Shown: in pieces, positions 39,761 through 47,907 of the stretch
Numbering within the stretch: the stretch's first letter is position 1
How the letters are laid out: every line of letters starts with the position of its first letter
Assembly (NCBI GenBank): GCA_019115745.1
Contig: DXDA01000068.1
Coordinates: forward strand, 1 to 64,000
DNA from: Candidatus Alistipes intestinigallinarum
GTDB taxonomy: Bacteria > Bacteroidota > Bacteroidia > Bacteroidales > Rikenellaceae
Direction: 5' to 3'
Length of the DNA stretch: 64,000 nucleotides
Position numbers and translations under genes: made by a program
Notes under the pieces: model-generated
The model's database searches: none
Told to the model about the DNA's origin: nothing
The model's input: the letters and a program-made list of their open reading frames with translations, nothing else

Positions 39761-42280
39761 CTATCGGTTGAGTTTACCTTCGAGCATCTTGATGAAGTAG
39801 CCTCCGACGACGGAACGGGCCTGGAATCCGACCTGCCGCGGGGTGTCGGTGTAGACCCAGTCGGACATCGGGACGCGGTCGGTGGTCTCGTTCATGAAGC
39901 GGTAGACGGGCTCGATGAACTGCTCGAACTCGCCGGGCGTGTCCGAGAGGGTGGCGGTCCACATGATCCAGTCGGTCTTGGTGTAGGTCCGGCGGTTGTC
40001 GAGCGGGAGTCCGTAGGCGTTCTGCCGGGTGTGGTAGTAGGCGAGTTCGGTCCGGGCGATTTCGGGATCGAAAATCTCCAGTCCGAGCAGTTTGTCCCAG
40101 ACGAGGTTGTATTTCTGGCTCCAGGTGCCGGGTTTGTCGAACGTCAGGCGGTAGTGGTCGCCGTCGGCGGCCATCTCCTTCCATTTTGCAGCCATTTCGC
40201 GTGCCTTGACATAGGACTCTTCGGCGAGTTCCGGCATGGAGAGCATCTCGGCCAGCATTCCGTAGGAGGCGATGCCCATGATAGCCTTGATGGAGAGGTT
40301 CGTGTTGTGGGCGAAGTGGCCTGCGAAGTCGTCCGTGCAGAGTTGGTTTTCGGGGTCGAGCCCGTGTTCGAGGAGGTAGTCCTTCCAGACGGTCAATGTC
40401 TCCCAGTGCTTCCGGGCATATTCGGCATTCCCCTCGACCGAAGCCAGCGCCGCCGTCAGGATGAGCATGTTGCCGCTCTCCTCGACGGGCATGTCGCCGC
40501 CGTAGGTCTGGCCGTTGGCCAGGGGATAGGTCCCGACGTCGTGTGCCGCAAAGGGTTTGGTCCACTTGCCGCTCTCGCTGTAGTAGAAGATGTGGTTGAG
40601 CATTCCCTTCACGAGCTCGGGGTTGTAGAGCAGGAAGAGCGGGGCGGAGGGATAGGAGATGTCGACCGTTCCGATCGAACCGTTCGAGAAGTTCTCCTTG
40701 GAGAACCACAGCAGCTCGCCCTGGGGCGACTCCACGAGTTTGTGCGCGGCAATGGCCTGCCGATAGGCCAGGGCGCAGAGTTCGGCGTAGGAGCGGCCGC
40801 CGGCCTCCTCCGTTGCCTGCATCATCTCGCGGTCGAAGGCCTCGCAGCGCTTCAGCAGGGTGTTGTATGCATCGGCTGCGGCCTTGAGTTCGCGGCAGAT
40901 GGTGTTGTCGCCCTTCCGGTTCCAGTAGGGGCGGAGGTTATCGCCGAAGTACTGGATCGAATAGAGGTCGTCGTAGCCGAGCAGAACGTAGTCGCAGACG
41001 GGGTCATTGCCCACCTCTCCGAGATCGTTGGCATAGGCCAGGGCGACGGGCTCCTTGAGCATGTTCTCGGTCCGGATGCTTGGTGCACCTTCGGGAAGGC
41101 TCCCCGAGGCGGTGAATGCCTCCTTCGAGTCGTAGTAGTCGGCCAGGGTGAGTTTTCCCTTGCCGGTCGGGGTTGCGAGGTAGAAGTATCCCCAGTCGAT
41201 GCGGACGTTGTCGCCCTTCTTGCCGAGGATCTTCTGCTCGACGGTTCCCGTGCGCACGAAGTCGATGCCCGTTTCGTTTCCGGTTTCGGAGACGACGGGT
41301 TGGCTCAGGTCGTCGACGGCCAGTTGGGGGGTGGCTTCGAGGTAGAGCTGCACATCGTGACGGGCCTCATCGACGGCACGGACCTGCCACGTGAGGTAGT
41401 TCACCGGACGTGCGAGCAGGGCAAGGTCGTCCATCAGCAGCGGGGCGGTGAAGATCACCTCGACCTCGACGCCGCCGCAGAGGAACGTGTAGACGGTCCG
41501 GGTGGGGAGAACGCTGACGGATTTCTGTTCGGCGACCTGTCCGAATCCCGCGTAGGGGATCTTGCGGAAGAGCCCGAAATCGACATAGGCTCCGCCTACG
41601 GTGTTGTGGCAGTGCGCGGCAATGGTCACTTTGCCGGGTTTGAGCGTGGCGACGGCTTCGGCCGGGAGGGGCTTGCGGATGTAGCTCTCCCAGGTGTTGC
41701 CGGTGTTGGCCACCTCGATGCCGTTGACGTAGAGCTCGAAGACATCGTCGTGCGAATATTCGAGGATGAGCTCCTCGGCCGAGAGGTCGCGGTCGAGTTC
41801 AAAGGTGCGGCGGACCCAGATGTCGCGCCCTTCGCCCTGCCATTCGGTACCGATTTTCGGCATTTCGGGCGATCCGAAGGCTCCGGGCCCGGTTTGCCAG
41901 GCATCGTCGTTGTAATCGGGCGATGTCCACTCCCCGGCCGGTTTGCGGTCGGTGACGTAGCGTGCCGACCAGGGCTCCAGGGCGATGGTCGGGAGGATGG
42001 TTTCGAGTTTCGGATTTTCGAGTCCGATGATCCGGTAGGTGGTTCCGTCGACGCGGACGGCACCGGTCAGGGGCTGTTCCTTGCCGGTCCAGTGGCGGGT
42101 CGGCGATTCGTTGAGTCGGTCGGTGGCGGACCACACCGAGAAGTAGGGGTCTACAGTGACGAGCGGTACGGCGGGCGGACGCACACCGGTCGAGAGCGAG
42201 GTGTCGGTGCATTCGACCGTGCCCGCGCAGGCTGCCATGGCCGCCGAGGCGGCGCAGAGAGCGATTTTTTGGAGGTACAT
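39761..42280 (-). CDS. DUF4965/DUF5127 glutaminase-like lipoprotein
   Basis: An 839-residue lipoprotein (lipobox MAAC at residues 15-18). Domain order fits the DUF4964-DUF5127-DUF4965-DUF1793 family often called glutaminase: VPLVTVDPYFSVWSATDRLNE near the start, FSNGSIGTVDISYPSAPLFL, DVGTYPLANGQTYGG, and KTDWIMWTATLSD near the end. A jelly-roll insertion at about residues 110-215 (DIWVRRTFELDRD, LYVNGIEVANTGNTW) resembles GH2 sugar-binding domains. Its presence beside GH97 in a sugar locus suggests a glycosidase with an (alpha/alpha)6-type catalytic domain rather than a glutaminase; this is inference. It is 93 bp downstream of the GH97 gene. Confidence 0.82.
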   Translation of the reverse strand: MYLQKIALCAASAAMAACAGTVECTDTSLSTGVRPPAVPLVTVDPYFSVWSATDRLNESPTRHWTGKEQPLTGAVRVDGTTYRIIGLENPKLETILPTIALEPWSARYVTDRKPAGEWTSPDYNDDAWQTGPGAFGSPEMPKIGTEWQGEGRDIWVRRTFELDRDLSAEELILEYSHDDVFELYVNGIEVANTGNTWESYIRKPLPAEAVATLKPGKVTIAAHCHNTVGGAYVDFGLFRKIPYAGFGQVAEQKSVSVLPTRTVYTFLCGGVEVEVIFTAPLLMDDLALLARPVNYLTWQVRAVDEARHDVQLYLEATPQLAVDDLSQPVVSETGNETGIDFVRTGTVEQKILGKKGDNVRIDWGYFYLATPTGKGKLTLADYYDSKEAFTASGSLPEGAPSIRTENMLKEPVALAYANDLGEVGNDPVCDYVLLGYDDLYSIQYFGDNLRPYWNRKGDNTICRELKAAADAYNTLLKRCEAFDREMMQATEEAGGRSYAELCALAYRQAIAAHKLVESPQGELLWFSKENFSNGSIGTVDISYPSAPLFLLYNPELVKGMLNHIFYYSESGKWTKPFAAHDVGTYPLANGQTYGGDMPVEESGNMLILTAALASVEGNAEYARKHWETLTVWKDYLLEHGLDPENQLCTDDFAGHFAHNTNLSIKAIMGIASYGMLAEMLSMPELAEESYVKAREMAAKWKEMAADGDHYRLTFDKPGTWSQKYNLVWDKLLGLEIFDPEIARTELAYYHTRQNAYGLPLDNRRTYTKTDWIMWTATLSDTPGEFEQFIEPVYRFMNETTDRVPMSDWVYTDTPRQVGFQARSVVGGYFIKMLEGKLNR

Positions 42281-42316
42281 GGTTTTGTTTTGGGGTTTTT
42301 AAAGATTCAACGGTTC

Positions 42317-42348
42317 CTTGCCCCGGGGATTCTGCTTGCCCCGGGGAT
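42317..42348. repeat. 14-bp direct repeat, 18-bp period
   Basis: CTTGCCCCGGGGAT occurs at 42317-42330 and 42335-42348 in the gap between the GH97 and DUF4965 genes. Each copy contains the palindrome CCCCGGGG. It could give a hairpin by pairing between copies, or be a recent small duplication. Confidence 0.6.
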
Positions 42349-42373
42349 CACCATTCGGTTCGGAATCGGCTAT

Positions 42374-44368
42374 TTACTTTTGAACGGGTTCGAACGAGAC
42401 GGCACAACCACCGGCGGGCGCCATTTCGATCCGCAGCGAGTCGGCCGCCGTCACCTGCCGCTCCTCGATGCGATAGGCGGTCCGCAACGGGGAGTTCACG
42501 TCGTCGGCGTAGATCCGGGCCGTGTAGGTGACTCCGGGTTGGAGAAAACCGAGCGGTTGATCGATTGTCCGGGCTTCGGCGTTGGTCCCGGCTCCGAGGA
42601 AGAAGCGCTCTCCGGCACGGCGGGCCACGACGATGTAATCGCCGATCTCGCCCTGCAGGGCTTCGGACCAGTCGCAGTCGGCGTCGAAGTCGCGGAAGAA
42701 CCGGAAAGCCGGATGTCCTTCGTAGTTTTCGATCAGGTCGGCGGCCATCTGCAGCGGGGAGTAGATGATCACCCAGTTGGCGATCTGACGGGCCAGCGTC
42801 GTCTTGATGCAGCACTGCGAGTTGTCGCCGTTCCACTGGATGCGTCCCGGATCGGCCTTGGCGCGGTCGTAGTAGATGTCGAAGATGCCGGGGGTGTAGT
42901 CCATCGGGCCGCTCAGCAGCCGCACGAAGGGCAACGTGCAGAGATACTCCGCGGAGTTGCCCTCGGACCAGGCATTCCACTCCATGCCGCGGGCCCCCTC
43001 ACGGGTCATCATGTTGGGCCATGTGCGGCGGATGCCGGTCTCCTTGATCGGTTCGTGGACGTCGAGCATGATGTGGTACTTCGCCGCGAGCTCCACGACG
43101 CGCTGGTAGTGCTGTACGCCGTACTGCGAGTGGTGGGAGTATCCGTCGCGGAAGCCGCCGGCATAACCCGTCTTGAGGGTGTGGATGCCCAGCTCGGCGT
43201 AGCGCTTCATAGCCCGCTCCATGTTGGCTTCGTAGTCGGGGATGTTGCCGCCGGTTTCGTTGTGCATCCAGAGTTCGATGCCCTTTTCTGCGGCGTAGGC
43301 GGCGATGCGCTCCAGATCGAAGTCGGCATAGGGCTCCACGTAGTCGAACTGCTGGTTTCCGCCCCAGTTCTCCCAGCCGCGGTTCCAGCCTTCGAACAGC
43401 ACGCCCTGAATGTTGTTTGCTGCGGCGAAGTCGATGTGGCGGATGGCATTTTCGGTCGTGGCGCCGTGGCGCGGTCCCATGGTCCAGACCTGCGTGCCGA
43501 GGTGCATTCCCCACCAGACTCCGACATACTTCTGGGGCCGGATCCACGACGTATCGGTGATCTTCGAGGGCTCGTTGAGGTTGAGGATCAGCGACGAATT
43601 GATCAGATTGACGGCCCGGTCTGCGATCTGCACGCTCCGCCAGGGGGTTGTGAAACGCCCCGCCAGACGGGCCTTCACGCCGTCGGGCAGCGGTGCCAGT
43701 TCAGCCTTGAATGCGAGCGAATCCCGGCGCAGCAGGTGCATTTCGGGATAGTCGTAGAGCGCCGCCTCGTGGATCGAACCGTAGAGGTCGCCGCAGCGGA
43801 ACGTGAAGGGGGTATTGGCGCGTTCGACGGCCGAGATGGCCTGCTCGCGGTAGGGAAGCTCATAGGTGTCGTAATTTCCGTCGATGCTCCACGAGAGCCC
43901 GTCCTGCGCGAACCGGAATGTCGTGTGCTCGTCGGTCAGCCGCAGCGAATCGACCGGCGTATCGTATTCGTACCGGAAACCTACGCCGTCGTCGAAGGCC
44001 CGGACCCGCAACACGAGGGTAACCCCTTCGGCATTCCGCATCTTTACGGCCATCTCTTCGTGGCAGTCCCGGATCTGCTTGTTCTCGCCCCAGGGCTGCG
44101 TCCAGGTTTCATCGTGCCGTGTGCGGGAGACCTCGGCGATGGCAAATCCCGATGCGAGGTTTGTTTCGTCGGCTTCGAGTCCGAGTTGCGTTGCGGTGAT
44201 CCGCTTTTCCCCGTCGACATCGATCTGCAGGGCGGGGATTCCCGCCTCGTTCAGCGTGACGGAGGTACGGATTCGGCCGTCGGGAGAGGTGACGGCGGTG
44301 TCCGTGGAACAGGAGATCAGCGAAATCGCGGCTGCAACGGCTGCGAGGCGGAAGAGGTTTTGTTTCAT
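42374..44368 (-). CDS. GH97 glycosidase, SusB-like inverting type
   Basis: A 664-residue lipoprotein (LISC lipobox at residues 17-20). The N-terminal super-sandwich is followed by a TIM barrel (YVGVWWGMHLG, GVLFEGWNRGWENWGGN) and a C-terminal sheet. Glutamates E439 (DVHEP), E457 (TREG) and E463 (GMEW) are spaced 18 and 6 apart, the same as SusB E508, E526 and E532 (base, calcium ligand, acid) as I remember them. The retaining galactosidase group uses an Asp instead, so inverting alpha-glucosidase-type chemistry is likely. It has its own consensus promoter at 44475-44506 and precedes the DUF4965 gene. Confidence 0.9.
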   Translation of the reverse strand: MKQNLFRLAAVAAAISLISCSTDTAVTSPDGRIRTSVTLNEAGIPALQIDVDGEKRITATQLGLEADETNLASGFAIAEVSRTRHDETWTQPWGENKQIRDCHEEMAVKMRNAEGVTLVLRVRAFDDGVGFRYEYDTPVDSLRLTDEHTTFRFAQDGLSWSIDGNYDTYELPYREQAISAVERANTPFTFRCGDLYGSIHEAALYDYPEMHLLRRDSLAFKAELAPLPDGVKARLAGRFTTPWRSVQIADRAVNLINSSLILNLNEPSKITDTSWIRPQKYVGVWWGMHLGTQVWTMGPRHGATTENAIRHIDFAAANNIQGVLFEGWNRGWENWGGNQQFDYVEPYADFDLERIAAYAAEKGIELWMHNETGGNIPDYEANMERAMKRYAELGIHTLKTGYAGGFRDGYSHHSQYGVQHYQRVVELAAKYHIMLDVHEPIKETGIRRTWPNMMTREGARGMEWNAWSEGNSAEYLCTLPFVRLLSGPMDYTPGIFDIYYDRAKADPGRIQWNGDNSQCCIKTTLARQIANWVIIYSPLQMAADLIENYEGHPAFRFFRDFDADCDWSEALQGEIGDYIVVARRAGERFFLGAGTNAEARTIDQPLGFLQPGVTYTARIYADDVNSPLRTAYRIEERQVTAADSLRIEMAPAGGCAVSFEPVQK

Positions 44369-44431
44369 CGTGAGACAGGTTGGTGTTTGAGTTTGGGGCT
44401 TGCGCCGTTCGTTTTGTGGTTCGACATCGGT

Positions 44432-44460
44432 GAAGGCCCTCCCTCGCGGGGAGGGCCTTC
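44432..44460. repeat. Perfect 12-bp hairpin in the GH97 leader
   Basis: GAAGGCCCTCCC (44432-44443) and GGGAGGGCCTTC (44449-44460) pair fully around a 5-nt loop. No U-run follows on either strand. It begins about 8 nt after the predicted start of the GH97 transcript, so it would cap that mRNA; it could also stop reading from the upstream operon or protect its 3' end. Confidence 0.7.
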
Positions 44461-44474
44461 GCTCAATATCGGTA

Positions 44475-44506
44475 CAAAGTTAATACTTCGGACGGCTTAT
44501 ACCAAA
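44475..44506 (-). promoter_or_regulatory. Internal promoter of the GH97-DUF4965 unit
   Basis: On the minus strand TTTG (44506-44503), a 20-bp spacer and TAACTTTG (44482-44475) match the consensus. It lies just downstream of the GH43 stop, so the last two genes of the locus form a separate or additional transcription unit. Confidence 0.75.
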
Positions 44507-44521
44507 TCCTTCTGAAGCGTG

Positions 44522-46267
44522 TCAGTTGAAGACGGGCCGGTCGACCGATGCCGATGTGGGCTGCTGTCCGGGCGATACGGGCCATCCGTCGACCCAGTTG
44601 ACGCGGTCGAGCATCAGACAGCGGTAGTTCAGATCGTTCGTATAGGCGTGGTAGAGGATCCAGTCCTGGCCGTTGTCGTCGGTGATCAGGCGCGAGCAGT
44701 GTCCGGGCGAGGAGAAGGTGTCGTTGCCCTGGAGAATCATCTCGTCGTGGACGCTCATCATGTCGTTTCCGTCCTTGTCGACATAGGGCCCGAAGAGGTT
44801 CTGCGAACGCCCTACGACCAGCCGGTAGGTTCCTCCCTGGGCGTAGTTCCCCGTGGAGACGATCAGGTAGTACCAGCCGTCGTGTTTGACGACGACCGTT
44901 GCTTCGTACTGACCGCCGGCCACTTCGCGTCGTTTCTGCGTCTCCTTGTCCTTGATGGCCAGACCGTCTTCGGTGAGTTCGAGGACGCTGATGCTGCGGA
45001 AACTGCCCCAGAAGAGGTAGTTGCGGCCGTTCTCCTGGTAGAGATAGGCATCGATGGAGATGTCGACCCCCTGCTCGTCGCTGTCGATCAGCTTGCCGTA
45101 ATCCACGAACGGACCCGTCGGCGAGTCGGAGACGGCAATCCCGATGGCGTGTTTGTAGTTGTCACCCGGCTGGGAGTAGTAGCATACGTACTTGTTGCCG
45201 ATTCGGTTGATCGAGGGGGCCCAGATTCCGGCATTTCCGTTCGTGATCTGGGGATGGTTCTGGTCGGTGAACATCGCGCCGACGCGCGTCCAGTTCATCA
45301 GGTCGGCGGAACGCATGATCGGGACGTTCTTCATGTTCGGGTCGTTCCGGTCGTGCTCCGTGGCATAGAGATAGAAGTAGCCGTCGTCGGCGCGGATCAC
45401 GTCGGGGTCGGGGAGCGAGAAGTCCGTGAAGAGCGGGTTCCGGTAGGCGACGGGGAGAGTCGTTACGGTCAGCGTATTCGTAGCCGAAGCCATCCAGGTG
45501 TTGTCTTCGACCTGACTGCGCACGGTCCAGATGAGCGGCAGGGTTTGCGAACCCGCTTCGGCATGGTTGTCGAAGAGGGCCTGCACCTGTTCTTTGGTGA
45601 GCGAGTACTCGGTCTCCACCCCGGCATCGAACGTTGCCAGCGGGGCTGTGAAATCACCTCCCTGGCGGTCGATCAACAGGGTGTACGAGGGGGTCTTCTG
45701 CCCGTTGCTGCGGGCTGCCGACCAACTGAAGCGGAGCGACTCGCCGAGCAGTGCCAGATCGGCCCGCCCGCCATCCTCGGGGGTGAAGAGCGCCTCGACG
45801 ACATAGGGCTCCACGGTATTGGTTACCGTCAGCGAGCGCCGGGCCGGGCTTGTGAAGCTTTGGTCTCCGGCGAGGGTCTTCACGCTCCAGACGAGCGAGG
45901 CTGTTCCATCCTGTTGTGTAGCGTCGTATACGCTTTTCAGCTCCTGGTAGGAGAGTGTCAGTTCCGTGGTACGGTTGTCCTCGGTCCGGAATGCGGCGGC
46001 CGGAGCTGAGAAGTCGCCGCCCTTGCGGTCGAAGACCAGTTCGTAGGCGTCGAACGATCCTTGTGCGGCCTCCCACCAGAAGGTGAGCGAATTCAACGCG
46101 TCGAGGTTGACGGCGAGTCCCTCTTTGGGAGCGATCAGTGTCGAGACGACGGGATTTGTCCCGCCCGACGACCCGTCGGGGCCAGCCGGATCGGAATCCG
46201 ACTGGCCGCAGGCCGACAGCATTCCGACGCAAAGCAGTGCGAAGGTGCTGATCATCACGTTATTCAT
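44522..46267 (-). CDS. SusE-domain / GH43 fusion lipoprotein
   Basis: A 581-residue lipoprotein (LSAC lipobox near residue 18). Two SusE-type Ig-like repeats come first (YELVFDRKGGDFSAPAAAF; YTLLIDRQGGDFTAPLATF). A GH43 five-blade propeller follows from VAYRNPLFTDFSLPDPDVIR. Catalytic acids can be placed: Asp in LPDPDVI (base), Asp in ISIDAYLY (pKa modulator) and Glu in GGQYEATVVV (acid). GH43 members cut arabinofuranosyl, xylosyl or galactofuranosyl links. The ATG at 46267 overlaps the SusE stop by 8 nt; an upstream frame to 46309 lacks the signal peptide at its end and is not used. Confidence 0.88.
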   Translation of the reverse strand: MNNVMISTFALLCVGMLSACGQSDSDPAGPDGSSGGTNPVVSTLIAPKEGLAVNLDALNSLTFWWEAAQGSFDAYELVFDRKGGDFSAPAAAFRTEDNRTTELTLSYQELKSVYDATQQDGTASLVWSVKTLAGDQSFTSPARRSLTVTNTVEPYVVEALFTPEDGGRADLALLGESLRFSWSAARSNGQKTPSYTLLIDRQGGDFTAPLATFDAGVETEYSLTKEQVQALFDNHAEAGSQTLPLIWTVRSQVEDNTWMASATNTLTVTTLPVAYRNPLFTDFSLPDPDVIRADDGYFYLYATEHDRNDPNMKNVPIMRSADLMNWTRVGAMFTDQNHPQITNGNAGIWAPSINRIGNKYVCYYSQPGDNYKHAIGIAVSDSPTGPFVDYGKLIDSDEQGVDISIDAYLYQENGRNYLFWGSFRSISVLELTEDGLAIKDKETQKRREVAGGQYEATVVVKHDGWYYLIVSTGNYAQGGTYRLVVGRSQNLFGPYVDKDGNDMMSVHDEMILQGNDTFSSPGHCSRLITDDNGQDWILYHAYTNDLNYRCLMLDRVNWVDGWPVSPGQQPTSASVDRPVFN

Positions 46268-47846
46268 GTGCGTTGAAGAACTCATGGGTATAGTGGCCCT
46301 TCTCGACATTCATATAGAGTCGCAGGTCGGTGTACCAGCGATCGAGGTCATTTCCGTCGCACAATTCGTCGGGATACTTGAAGGCGGTTGCCCACTGGTC
46401 TCCTACACCTGGCTGCACATACCAATAGCTTGCCGCCGTGGAGGCATTGGGACGGTCCCCGTTACCGTCCATGCGCCCGTAGTACTGTTGTACACCATTA
46501 ATAACCACAGTGAATTTGTAACGCGAGTCAAATGGATCCCAACTCCAGCCGGTCTCTTGAAGTTCGATGTGCAGGTCTTCGACGAGCCAGACGCCCTTTC
46601 CTTCGTAGGTCATTTCGGTCTCCTCGCGAGTCCAAGAGTAAAAGTGGGCAACCTTGTCTACCGAAGCCACATAGGCCGATCCCGTAGCGATGTTGAATCG
46701 GATGCGGTAGATGCCGGTTTCGGAGATGGGAGCCTGGGCCTGCTCTTCGGTTTCGATGGCCTGGACCTTGGTCCCGTCGGCGCTGAGCGTGTAGATCGTA
46801 TTGCTGGGCTGCGAACGGAAATAGAACTTGCTGCCGCCCTCGATCCGGGTAAAGATTTCGTATTTGTAATCCTCGTCCTTGAAGGCGTCGGCCTCTCCTC
46901 CTGAGTTGTTGTCAATTCCCGGATTGTAGGAGTCCGCCGTGATATAGGACATCTTCTGTCCGGCTTCGGTACCCTCGCCTTCGATGTAGAGCGGGTCGCC
47001 GTCGACAAACTCCGGGAGTTTCACCTGCGGAATGATCGAGAAGGTACGGATCTCTTCGGAGATCTTCACGTTCTGGTCGATTCGGGCATAGATGGCCCAT
47101 TGCAGGTAATAGGGGTCCTCGGTGGCAGCGACCTCCGAATCGTTGTAGAGTTCGGCGAGCTGCTCCCGGGTTACGGTGGCCTGGGTGGCGGCTGCGGTCT
47201 CGGACGTGGGGTTCACGTCGATGCTCAGCAGCGGTTCGGCGAAATCCTTGTCGGCCTGGTCGATGACCAGCGTGTAGGAGATCTGCTTCTCGTCTCCGAG
47301 CCATACGGGCTTCGACCACGAGAAGTCGACATCCGCAGAGAGCTCCTTCAGGTTGAGGACCGCATCCTTTTCGGGTGCGATGAGGGTCTCGACGACGACC
47401 TCCGCACGGGTTGTGAGTGTCAGGGTGCGGGTTTCGGTCGAAGGCGTGCGTCCGGCATTCGAGAGGGTATAGACTCTCCAGTCGAGAACGGCGGTTTCAC
47501 CGGCCTCGTCGACATTTTCGTTGAAGAGGGCCTGGATCTCCTCCAGTTGCAGCGTGTAGTTGTTCTCTGTGGTTTCGAAGCTCGCCACGGGAGCCGAGAA
47601 ATCGCCTCCGCTCTTGTCGAAAGCGAGTTCATAGGAGACGTTTCCAGCCGCCGGCTGCCATTCGAAGCGAAGACCCTCGAATTCGGCGGGGTTCAGCAGC
47701 AGCATACTGACGCTCAGTCCGTTTTTCGGAGTTTCGAGCTTTTGGACGTTTGCCGGACCGGCTTCCGAGTCGGTTTTGTCCGACGAGCAGGAAGCGAGCA
47801 TCGCGGTCGCTGCAAACAGATATAATAGTTTTTTGTGAAGTGTCAT
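46260..47846 (-). CDS. SusE/SusF-like surface lipoprotein 3
   Basis: A 528-residue lipoprotein (MLASC lipobox). Two to three SusE-type beta domains are seen, the first with YELAFDKSGGDFSAP. The C-terminal half looks like starch-binding-type modules with exposed Trp/Tyr (FYSWTREETEMTYEGKGVW, SYWYVQPGVG). Such proteins bind glycans at the cell surface. It is paired with the GH43 fusion gene, which overlaps its end by 8 nt, and is 61 bp from the GH125 gene upstream. Confidence 0.85.
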   Translation of the reverse strand: MTLHKKLLYLFAATAMLASCSSDKTDSEAGPANVQKLETPKNGLSVSMLLLNPAEFEGLRFEWQPAAGNVSYELAFDKSGGDFSAPVASFETTENNYTLQLEEIQALFNENVDEAGETAVLDWRVYTLSNAGRTPSTETRTLTLTTRAEVVVETLIAPEKDAVLNLKELSADVDFSWSKPVWLGDEKQISYTLVIDQADKDFAEPLLSIDVNPTSETAAATQATVTREQLAELYNDSEVAATEDPYYLQWAIYARIDQNVKISEEIRTFSIIPQVKLPEFVDGDPLYIEGEGTEAGQKMSYITADSYNPGIDNNSGGEADAFKDEDYKYEIFTRIEGGSKFYFRSQPSNTIYTLSADGTKVQAIETEEQAQAPISETGIYRIRFNIATGSAYVASVDKVAHFYSWTREETEMTYEGKGVWLVEDLHIELQETGWSWDPFDSRYKFTVVINGVQQYYGRMDGNGDRPNASTAASYWYVQPGVGDQWATAFKYPDELCDGNDLDRWYTDLRLYMNVEKGHYTHEFFNAHE

Positions 47847-47907
47847 AGACTGGGGTTGTTGATAGGTTGTTTTTCAGTTTTTCGGGTTTTTGCGGCTCGG
47901 GGATTCG

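Noticed and set aside
40031..44515. A 1,494-codon open frame on the plus strand
   Set aside because: It is antisense to the DUF4965 and GH97 genes, has no family signature and is rich in G, V, D and E, as expected from the reverse of GC-rich coding DNA.
46268..46309. Upstream extension of the GH43 fusion frame to 46309
   Set aside because: It would place 14 hydrophilic residues before a typical lipoprotein signal peptide and overlap the SusE gene further; the ATG at 46267 gives a normal lipoprotein.
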